A stretch of DNA of 9,535 nt. Source: an uncultured Chlorobiales bacterium. GTDB lineage: Bacteria > Bacteroidota > Chlorobiia > Chlorobiales > Chlorobiaceae. Below the pieces are notes generated by a model, which was not told where the DNA came from, made no database searches, and saw only the letters and a program-made list of their open reading frames with translations. The position numbers and the translations under genes are program-made. The stretch spans positions 1-9,535 of the forward strand of contig CAIUQW010000316.1 in the NCBI GenBank assembly GCA_903901395.1, written 5' to 3'. Position 1 is the stretch's first letter; each line of letters starts with the position of its first letter. Shown piece after piece: positions 1 to 6,856 of the stretch.

Positions 1-365
1 AGACCAACCAGAAGCCAGCGCTCGCTCTTGCTTTTTTGACTGTGTGAAATGATCAGGGAGGTGAGCGCCAGAATTCCGCCTTCGCCTTCGTTATCGGCCC
101 GCATGATGAAGGTGAGGTATTTGAGGGTGACAATGAGAATGAGCGCCCAGATGAGCAGCGAAAGCACGCCAAGCACATTGGCATGGGTCACGGGTATGCT
201 GAATTCGCCATGGAAGCATTCACGGACGGCGTAAAGGGGACTGGTGCCAATATCGCCGAACACCACGCCAAGCGCAGCAAGCGACAGGGAGGCGAGGCGT
301 TTGTAATCGGAATCGCTGGAGTGGGGATGAGAAGATAAATGCGCGTCTTCGGATGTCGTTGACAT
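1..365 (-). CDS. kup: Kup-type potassium uptake protein, N-terminal part (cut by window edge)
   Basis: This is the first 121 codons of a membrane K+ transporter of the Kup/HAK/KUP family, which imports potassium, probably with protons. After a hydrophilic, Ser/His/Asp-rich N-terminus of about 22 residues, the first membrane helix carries the family signature [12 protein letters not shown] (residues 35-46). A second hydrophobic helix follows at about 64-88, then the equally typical [10 protein letters not shown] (91-100). Full-length family members are around 600-680 residues, so about four fifths of the gene lies outside the left edge. The ATG at 363-365 is the only reasonable start: the frame stays open a little upstream but has no other start codon. 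No clear Shine-Dalgarno sequence is visible. The gene lies downstream of the TPR gene on the same strand, with a 201-base gap, so it probably has its own promoter. Family assignment is secure; whether K+ is the only substrate is family knowledge. Confidence 0.94.
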   Translation of the reverse strand, partial: MSTTSEDAHLSSHPHSSDSDYKRLASLSLAALGVVFGDIGTSPLYAVRECFHGEFSIPVTHANVLGVLSLLIWALILIVTLKYLTFIMRADNEGEGGILALTSLIISHSQKSKSERWLLVG

Positions 366-566
366 GGGATGGTAAAGATCTTTATTAACCGCTAAAGGTC
401 TCTTGACGCGAAACCGGTTACGGCTGCATATGCCCCTCGCGCGGGGATGGTCAGCGCTCGCTGACAAGATCGAATGATGACAGACGGGTTCATATGCTTC
501 AGATAATGCAAACCAACGAATATACACAATCACCCTGAATTGCAAACAACGTCCGCCAGCCGTGGC
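366..566. other. Spacer between TPR gene and kup, with two small inverted repeats
   Basis: This 201-base spacer holds no gene that I can support. It contains two adjacent small palindromes: CCCC-TCGCGC-GGGG at 433-446 and TCAGCG-CT-CGCTGA at 451-464. Neither is followed by a T-run on either strand, so they are not convincing intrinsic terminators. The kup promoter should lie here on the minus strand, but I see no clear -35/-10 pair. Confidence 0.4.
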
Positions 567-1535
567 TCAAGGTGACTCCTTGTCGTGGCTCGTCAGCTCC
601 CGAAGCACCCTGGCAGCCAACGAATCACCAAGCGCCGAAGCCCATCGCAGGTCTTCGATAGCGCCTTTACGGTCACCGGCAAGCTTGCGCGCGACCCCGC
701 GATTGTACCATACGGACGCGCTTCGCGGAGCAGCCTGGACGACGCGGTTCAGATCTTCCAGCGCGCCGGCATAATCGCCGAGAGAAAGCTTCGCGAAAGC
801 GCGGTTGTTTCGAGCAACGAGCATATCGGGATCGAGCACGAGCGCCTTCGAATAATCTTCGATGGCCGCTTTCGCCTCCCCGAGCGCCACGCGAGCGTTG
901 CCGAGATTGTACCACGCCACCTTGTACCGGGGATCGATACTCACCGCCTTGAGGTAATCCGGAACCGCGCCCGTGAGATCGCCGCAGAGATTTCTGGCAA
1001 GCCCCCGGTTGTTGTAAGCACCGGCAAGCAGGGGATCGAGCTCTATGGCTCTGGTGAAATCGGCAATCGCCAGCGCATACTGCTTCATCGACGTCCTGAT
1101 CGTGCCGCGATTGTTATAAAACTGCGCCATGTCGGGCTTGATGGCTATAGCCCGTGACATATCCGCGACGGCATCCGCATACCGGCCAAGCGCCGCCAGG
1201 CTGAAACCGCGGTTGTTGTACGCGCTGAACGAACGGGGATCGAGCCTGACGCACCTGGTGTAATCGGCAATCGCTCCTTTCATGTCTCCCGTCGAACCGC
1301 GTGCCAGGCCCCGGTTGTAATACGCATCGGATGAAGAGGGATTCAGGCGTATTGCGTGGCTGAAATCATCGATTGCCCCTCGAAAATCCCCTCGCCCGGC
1401 CTTCAGGATACCCTGATCGATCAGTGAGTCGGCAGATTCGGCATGAAGCACCGGAGCGGCGAACAGCAGCAGCGCCACCATCAGAAAAAAGCTGGCAATC
1501 GGGTTGCCGGCATGCCGTGCTTGTTGCCTGTTCAT
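567..1535 (-). CDS. Secreted or periplasmic protein of eight tetratricopeptide repeats
   Basis: The product (322 residues from the start chosen here) is almost entirely TPR. Residues 1-32 look like a signal peptide: basic start MNRQQARH, a hydrophobic stretch at 13-30, and cleavage probably after VLHA. Residues 35 to about 306 form eight consecutive 34-residue TPR units with the usual pattern, for example AYYNRGLARGSTGD, AIADYTRCVRLDP and WYNLGNARVALGE. The NRG at the first helix recurs in most units. TPR arrays form a superhelical scaffold for binding proteins or peptides, so the role is probably a periplasmic or envelope-side scaffold; the partner cannot be told. No enzymatic domain is present. 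The start is uncertain: ATG at 1535 gives the best signal peptide and has GCAGG about 8 bases upstream. ATG at 1577 has GGAGG only one base away, and GTG at 1598 extends the same frame further. The gene is divergent from rlpA. Confidence 0.85.
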   Translation of the reverse strand: MNRQQARHAGNPIASFFLMVALLLFAAPVLHAESADSLIDQGILKAGRGDFRGAIDDFSHAIRLNPSSSDAYYNRGLARGSTGDMKGAIADYTRCVRLDPRSFSAYNNRGFSLAALGRYADAVADMSRAIAIKPDMAQFYNNRGTIRTSMKQYALAIADFTRAIELDPLLAGAYNNRGLARNLCGDLTGAVPDYLKAVSIDPRYKVAWYNLGNARVALGEAKAAIEDYSKALVLDPDMLVARNNRAFAKLSLGDYAGALEDLNRVVQAAPRSASVWYNRGVARKLAGDRKGAIEDLRWASALGDSLAARVLRELTSHDKESP

Positions 1536-1598
1536 TCGCAGTACCTGCCGGAGGTGATCGTTCAGAGTATTCTCCATACCTCCTGCAACAGCAGTCAC

Positions 1599-1998
1599 CC
1601 TCTAAAAGCTTCCCGTAAAAAGCGTTGGCCATCCTTATACACCTCCGCTCAGAACCCGAAGAGGTCGCATTACTGCAAGCGATACTTCTGAATCTTTATG
1701 ATTTCCGAGGCATTTCTATTGTTCAAAAACCCAGCGCATTGAGCAGAAACAACCAAAGACCACCACTACCTATAATGCTTTATAATAATAACTTAGCAAA
1801 TAAATAACCCGTATTAAGTTCTATTGCAAACAGATAGAACAATACCATTTCGGAGATTAAAAACCTTTTTATTATATTGGCAATTGTGTTTCAATAACAT
1901 GAAAGAAACCGGCGCACTACCAGAGACACTCACATGACAGGCATAGACACTTTACACAGCTTCAATTCAGGTAGCGGCGCATTAACCGGGACGCGATT
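1599..1998. other. AT-rich divergent spacer between the TPR gene and rlpA
   Basis: About 400 bases with no supported gene or structural RNA. The part around 1690-1910 is strikingly AT-rich compared with the genes around it and must contain the promoters of both flanking divergent genes. There is a TATAATG at 1771-1777 without a recognisable -35 box, and a 7-bp inverted repeat GTTCTAT/ATAGAAC at 1818-1824 and 1834-1840 that could be an operator. An ATG at 1632 on the minus strand has a well-spaced GGAGG (1642-1646), but it opens a frame different from that of the TPR gene. Confidence 0.4.
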
Positions 1999-2505
1999 AT
2001 GCATAAAAAACACATTGCCAAGCTCACACGCCTTGTTCTGGCATTGTCACTCTTCATTTCAATCACTCCAATCGGCGCTTTAGCCCGCCAATCCAGCGCC
2101 AAAACCCATAAAGCCAAGCTGAAAGGCAAGGCGGCTCACTCAGCCAAATCTGTCAGACACAGCGGCGCTAAAGAGCTCTCTTCAGCCCAGCCGCTTCCTA
2201 ACGGCGACAAGGTTCTGGTCGCTGTCGGCAAGGCCTCTTTTTATGCCAACAGCTTCCACGGCAGCAAAACGGCAAGTGGAGAGCAGTTCGATAAAAAAGA
2301 TTATACCGCCGCGCACCGCTCTCTGCCTTTTGGCACCGTCGTGCGGGTAACCAATCTGAACAACGGGAAAATGGTCTTCGTGAAGATCAACGACCGGGGA
2401 CCGTATATCAAAAGCCGTATCATCGACCTCTCGAAGGCCGCGGCCAAACAGCTCGACCTTTTGGAGGGTGGTATCGGAAGGGTCAAGATCGAAGCGTACA
2501 ACTGA
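1999..2505 (+). CDS. rlpA: RlpA-like septal/cell-wall lytic transglycosylase, short form without SPOR domain
   Basis: A 168-residue exported protein of the RlpA family, which in other bacteria cleaves naked (peptide-free) glycan strands of peptidoglycan at the septum. Residues 1-29 are a signal peptide (basic [11 protein letters not shown], hydrophobic core, cleavage after GALA). No lipobox cysteine is present, so it is not a lipoprotein despite the family name (rare lipoprotein A). Residues 30-66 are a Lys/Ser/His/Ala-rich basic linker. Residues 77-166 are the double-psi beta-barrel: [40 protein letters not shown] and [11 protein letters not shown]95, H106 and D132 match in spacing the conserved Glu, His and Asp of the Pseudomonas enzyme (E120, H131, D157), so catalysis is likely intact. 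The C-terminal SPOR domain of larger RlpA proteins is absent. No good Shine-Dalgarno sequence precedes the ATG. It converges on the divIC gene. Confidence 0.88.
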   Translation: MHKKHIAKLTRLVLALSLFISITPIGALARQSSAKTHKAKLKGKAAHSAKSVRHSGAKELSSAQPLPNGDKVLVAVGKASFYANSFHGSKTASGEQFDKKDYTAAHRSLPFGTVVRVTNLNNGKMVFVKINDRGPYIKSRIIDLSKAAAKQLDLLEGGIGRVKIEAYN

Positions 2506-2523
2506 TCTGAACGCTCACAGCTA

Positions 2524-2549
2524 TTCAGCCTTCTGAAAAGGGGGCTGAA
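2524..2549 (+). terminator. Hairpin after rlpA, possible terminator
   Basis: An inverted repeat TTCAGCC (2524-2530) / GGCTGAA (2543-2549) lies 18 bases after the rlpA stop. It could end the rlpA transcript, but no T-run follows the stem, so intrinsic termination is unproven. Confidence 0.3.
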
Positions 2550-2570
2550 CGCAATCAAACCTGGGGAAAA

Positions 2571-2592
2571 GAAAAAAAGCGCCACGCGCTCA
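2571..2592 (-). terminator. Intrinsic terminator of the eno-divIC transcript
   Basis: Read on the minus strand, the stem AGCGC-GTG-GCGCT (2590 down to 2578) is followed directly by a run of Ts (2578-2572) and then CTTTT. It lies 67 bases beyond the divIC stop codon. The stem is short (5 bp) but GC-rich and the T-run is long, so this is a plausible Rho-independent terminator for the minus-strand pair. Confidence 0.6.
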
Positions 2593-2656
2593 GTGATTTG
2601 TCCTCTGCGTTCACCGCGTCCACAAAATTCACGCAGCACTCACTCCCAGAAACCCC

Positions 2657-2965
2657 TCATTTCTCTCTTATAATAAACACAGACTCGCCTTTTCTGTGGA
2701 AGTTGAAGCGCTCGCGGGCGACCTTTTCGACGCTGTCGGGCTGGTAGGCGTTTTTGATCGTGCTGCGGAGCGTCACGATCTTCTGCTGCTCTTCCTTCTG
2801 GAGCTTTTCGAGCTTGCGGTTCTCGAACTCCATCTGGATGCGGGTCATGAGGCCAAAATCTCCGAAAACGAACCAGACCGCCACGACCGAAAGCGCCACC
2901 CAGAGAGCGAGCCGTTTCGGATTCGAGCGGATGGAATCCCATATCTCTGTCAGATATCTCGACAT
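2657..2965 (-). CDS. DivIC/FtsB-family septum formation initiator
   Basis: A 102-residue bitopic membrane protein of the DivIC/FtsB family, which bridges FtsL and FtsQ (DivIB) in the divisome. Residues 1-18 are a short basic cytoplasmic tail and 19-35 a transmembrane helix (ALWVALSVVAVWFVFGD). Residues 40-72 are a charged coiled coil (IQMEFENRKLEKLQKEEQQK). The C-terminal block ARERFNFHRKGESVFII (83-99) matches the family's typical ending. The frame is open up to a GTG at 3010, which would add 15 Cys-rich residues. I prefer ATG at 2965 because it gives the standard family length and domain layout. The gene follows enolase on the same strand with an 87-base gap, the same pairing as eno-ftsB in Gammaproteobacteria, which supports the assignment and suggests co-transcription. 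Confidence 0.85.
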   Translation of the reverse strand: MSRYLTEIWDSIRSNPKRLALWVALSVVAVWFVFGDFGLMTRIQMEFENRKLEKLQKEEQQKIVTLRSTIKNAYQPDSVEKVARERFNFHRKGESVFIIREK

Positions 2966-3052
2966 GTTCCGGCAGCAGTTTCGAGCGCAGGGTATGCCGT
3001 TGCAGCACACCCTGTTCTCTGATAGTTGTTCCTTTAACGATAAATCCCGGCC

Positions 3053-4423
<1,371 letters not shown>

Positions 4424-4482
4424 TCATTGTTCGGACATGCAAGCTCATTTTATCGATAGCAAAATGCGTTTCATGGCTGTGA

Positions 4483-4506
4483 AGTTGCGAATGCAACTAT
4501 TTTTTT
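4483..4506 (+). promoter_or_regulatory. Palindrome plus T-run in the leader of the EF-G-like gene
   Basis: AGTTGC-GAAT-GCAACT (4483-4498) is a perfect 6-bp stem with a 4-base loop, followed by A and seven Ts (4500-4506). It looks like a small intrinsic terminator on the plus strand, about 115 bases before the EF-G-like start. Since the upstream gene (eno) runs the other way, it could be a leader attenuator or, as a symmetric 16-mer, a protein-binding operator. The stem is weak, so this is only suggestive. Confidence 0.35.
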
Positions 4507-4607
4507 CTGTAAGTTTTCAGGTACTGCCAGATGCCGGGCACTTGCGCGATGCGCTTTCACGCAGAAAACCGGCGACAGCAGACGGCTCCGTTAAATTCCA
4601 ATCCAAG

Positions 4608-4614
4608 AAAGGAG
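4608..4614 (+). promoter_or_regulatory. Ribosome binding site of the EF-G-like gene
   Basis: AAAGGAG ends 7 bases before the ATG at 4622. It is by far the clearest Shine-Dalgarno sequence in the window and fixes the start of this gene. Confidence 0.85.
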
Positions 4615-4621
4615 TACTGAC

Positions 4622-6700
4622 ATGCAACCTGTTCCAACGGATCAATTGAGGAACATTGTCGTTACCGGCCATTCCGGCACCGGAAAAACCATGCTGTGCG
4701 AATCGTTCGCTCTGAGCATGGGAGTTATCAACCGGCTCGGAAGCATCGAAGAGGGCACGACCCTTTCAGATTACGCTTCCGACGAAACTGAAAGAAAGCA
4801 CAGTCTGAACACCAGCCTCATCCACGGCATGTGGAATGAGAAGAAGATCAATATCATCGATACCCCCGGTCTGCTCGATTTTCATGGCGACGTCAAATCG
4901 GCCATGCGCGTTGCCGATACCGTGCTCATCACGGTCAATGCGGCGACTGGCGTTGAGGTCGGCACCGATACGGTGTGGGAGTACACGAAGGAGTACTACA
5001 AGCCGACCATGTTCGTGCTCACCAAGCTTGACGCCGACCGCGCAAGCTATGATGCGACGCTGGATGCCCTGCGCGACCACTTCGGCCACCTGGTGACGCC
5101 GATCCAGTTTCCGGCGGAAGAGGGACTTGGCCACCACATCCTCGTTGACGTGCTTCTGATGAAGCAGATCGAGTTCAGCCCCGACAAACCCGGTAGCATG
5201 GTGGTTTCGGAGATTCACGATCTGTACCGCAAAAAAGCCGAAGAGCTGCACCAGCAACTGGTCGAGGCGGTGGCAGAGACGGACGAGGAGCTGATGAACC
5301 GTTTCTTCGAAGAGGGCACGCTCAGCGAAGACGAACTTCGGGCCGGCATCAAATCGGCCCTTGTCACCCGCACCTTCTTCCCTGTTTTCTGCACCTCCCC
5401 GCTCCACCTCATCGGCTCCGAAAGACTCCTCAGCGCCATCGTCAACATCTGCCCCTCGCCCATCGAGCGCGGCCCGGAACACGCCTTCTGCTCGGTCATG
5501 AACGACGAAAAACTGCTTCAACCCGACCCTGACGGCTCGACGATCGCCTTTATTTTCAAGACCATGTCGGAACCGCGTGTTGGCGAAATCTCCTACGTTC
5601 GCGTCTACTCGGGCCACATCGAGAGCGGCCACGAACTGATCGACGTGCAGACCGGTCAGCTCGAAAAGCTGGGACAGGTCTACACGATGCAGGGGCAGAA
5701 AAAGATTCCGGTGGACAAGCTGCTCGCAGGGGACATCGGCATGGTGGTGAAGCTCAAGAACTCCCACACCAACGACACGCTCGCAGACAAAGGCGTGGAT
5801 TGCCGGATCAGCCCGATCCTCTTCCCCGAGCCGGTGCTCTCTTCGGCCATTGTACCGGTCGCGCAGGGCGACGAGGAGAAAATCTCCGCCGGCCTGCACC
5901 ACTTGCACGAAGAGGATCCGAGCTTCGCCATCGAACATGACGTCGAATTCAACCAGACCATCCTGAAAACGCTGGGCGAAACGCATCTCGACATCATCAT
6001 CAACCGCCTGCGCAACAAGTTCAACGTGCAGGTCGAGGTGGCCCCGATACGGATTCCCTATCGTGAAACCATCAGGTTAAGCGCATCGGCGCAGGGGAAA
6101 TTCAAAAAGCAGTCCGGCGGACGCGGCCAGTACGGCGACGTATGGGTGCGCATCGAACCGCTGGAGCGCGACTCTGGCTTCGAGTTCGCCAGCGAAGTGG
6201 TCGGCGGCGTGGTGCCGACCCGATACATTCCGGCGGTGGAGAAGGGGTTGCGTGAATCGATTGCCGAGGGGAGCCTCACCGGCTATCCGGTGGTCGATCT
6301 GAAGGCTGTTGTGTATGACGGCTCGTACCACCCGGTGGACAGCTCGGAATACGCCTTCAAAATCGCCGCACATATGGCGTTCAAGGCCGCGGTCGAAAAG
6401 GCAAAACCGCTGATTCTCGAACCGATCTATTCGCTGACCGTGCAGACTCCCGACCAGTTCACGGGTGAAATCGTGGGCGATATTTCAAGCAAGCGAGGCC
6501 GGATTCTCGGCATGGACACCGAAACGCGCTTCCAGGTCATCAAAGCGCTCATCCCGCAAGCCTCGCTCTCGACGTTCCATCACGCATTGACGAGACTGAC
6601 CCAGAGCCGCGCTCGCTACAACTACGCCTTCAGCCACTACGAAGAGGCCCCGGTAGAAATAGCCAACCAGCTCATCGCCGAAAAAGCCGCGAAACAGTAA
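4622..6700 (+). CDS. EF-G-like translational GTPase (second, divergent EF-G paralogue)
   Basis: A 692-residue cytosolic GTPase with the full five-domain layout of elongation factor G. Residues 10-280 form the G domain: P-loop GHSGTGKT (16-23), G3 DTPGLLDF (80-87) and G4 TKLD (134-137) in place of NKMD. Domain II spans about 285-390, III about 400-475, IV about 480-600 (GRGQYGDVWVRIEP) and V 600-680 with GEIVGDISSKRGRILGM. Two positions differ from canonical EF-G. The His of DTPGH, which activates the hydrolytic water, is Leu83. The switch I block RGITI reads RKHSL, so Ser replaces the Mg2+-binding Thr. Both fit the EF-G-2/EF-G-like paralogue group rather than the essential translocase, which normally sits in the str operon with rpsL, rpsG and tuf; none of those genes is here. 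The precise job (ribosome-linked or stress-related) is unknown. The start is fixed by a strong Shine-Dalgarno sequence. Confidence 0.9.
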   Translation: MQPVPTDQLRNIVVTGHSGTGKTMLCESFALSMGVINRLGSIEEGTTLSDYASDETERKHSLNTSLIHGMWNEKKINIIDTPGLLDFHGDVKSAMRVADTVLITVNAATGVEVGTDTVWEYTKEYYKPTMFVLTKLDADRASYDATLDALRDHFGHLVTPIQFPAEEGLGHHILVDVLLMKQIEFSPDKPGSMVVSEIHDLYRKKAEELHQQLVEAVAETDEELMNRFFEEGTLSEDELRAGIKSALVTRTFFPVFCTSPLHLIGSERLLSAIVNICPSPIERGPEHAFCSVMNDEKLLQPDPDGSTIAFIFKTMSEPRVGEISYVRVYSGHIESGHELIDVQTGQLEKLGQVYTMQGQKKIPVDKLLAGDIGMVVKLKNSHTNDTLADKGVDCRISPILFPEPVLSSAIVPVAQGDEEKISAGLHHLHEEDPSFAIEHDVEFNQTILKTLGETHLDIIINRLRNKFNVQVEVAPIRIPYRETIRLSASAQGKFKKQSGGRGQYGDVWVRIEPLERDSGFEFASEVVGGVVPTRYIPAVEKGLRESIAEGSLTGYPVVDLKAVVYDGSYHPVDSSEYAFKIAAHMAFKAAVEKAKPLILEPIYSLTVQTPDQFTGEIVGDISSKRGRILGMDTETRFQVIKALIPQASLSTFHHALTRLTQSRARYNYAFSHYEEAPVEIANQLIAEKAAKQ

Positions 6701-6706
6701 AAAGCC

Positions 6707-6781
6707 AAAAAGGACAAAGTGGACAAAGTGGACAGCGAAAACCTCATCATCGTTTTCCTGTCCACCCCGTCCACTTCGTCC
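6707..6781 (-). terminator. Long hairpin terminator built from inverted 9-base repeats, between convergent genes
   Basis: The left arm 6712-6735 contains GGACAAAGT twice plus GGACAG. The right arm 6758-6781 carries the inverse of the same nonamer pattern. In minus-strand RNA all 24 pairs form, four of them G·U. After a one-base bulge the stem continues with GAAAAC/GTTTTC (6 bp) around a 9-base loop (6743-6751). Past the stem, minus-strand RNA runs into UUUUU (6711-6707). This is a strong intrinsic terminator 76 bases after the SEFIR gene stop. In plus-strand RNA the same four positions are A·C mismatches, so it would serve the convergent EF-G-like gene less well. Confidence 0.62.
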
Positions 6782-6856
6782 ACACTGTCCGCATTACCTG
6801 CAAACCGACCCGTTTTTTCAGTTCCCCTGAAATGAGCAGGCCGGTTGCCGTTTTGA

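Noticed and set aside
433..464. Two small palindromes after the TPR gene, considered as its terminator
   Set aside because: Neither is followed by a T-run on the minus strand, so only their presence in the spacer is recorded.
585..1157. A 190-codon open frame on the plus strand, opposite the TPR gene
   Set aside because: The minus-strand TPR protein is clearly real with eight regular repeats; the opposite frame has no domain and no ribosome site.
1999..2087. Lipoprotein signal for the RlpA-like protein, as the family name suggests
   Set aside because: There is no cysteine at or near the predicted cleavage site; the signal ends in GALA, typical of signal peptidase I.
4766..5986. A 406-codon open frame on the minus strand, antisense to the EF-G-like gene
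   Set aside because: It mirrors the codon structure of the real gene and shows no motif, signal or ribosome site.
6712..6790. Short spaced repeats considered as a CRISPR or iteron array
   Set aside because: The units are only 9 bases, contiguous, and arranged as two inverted arms of a hairpin, with no unique spacers and no cas or rep gene nearby.
6816..6832. TTTCAG-TTCCC-CTGAAA hairpin near the end of the SEFIR gene, considered as its terminator
   Set aside because: The stem is weak and on the minus strand it is followed by an A-run rather than a T-run; the hairpin at 6712-6781 is far better placed.
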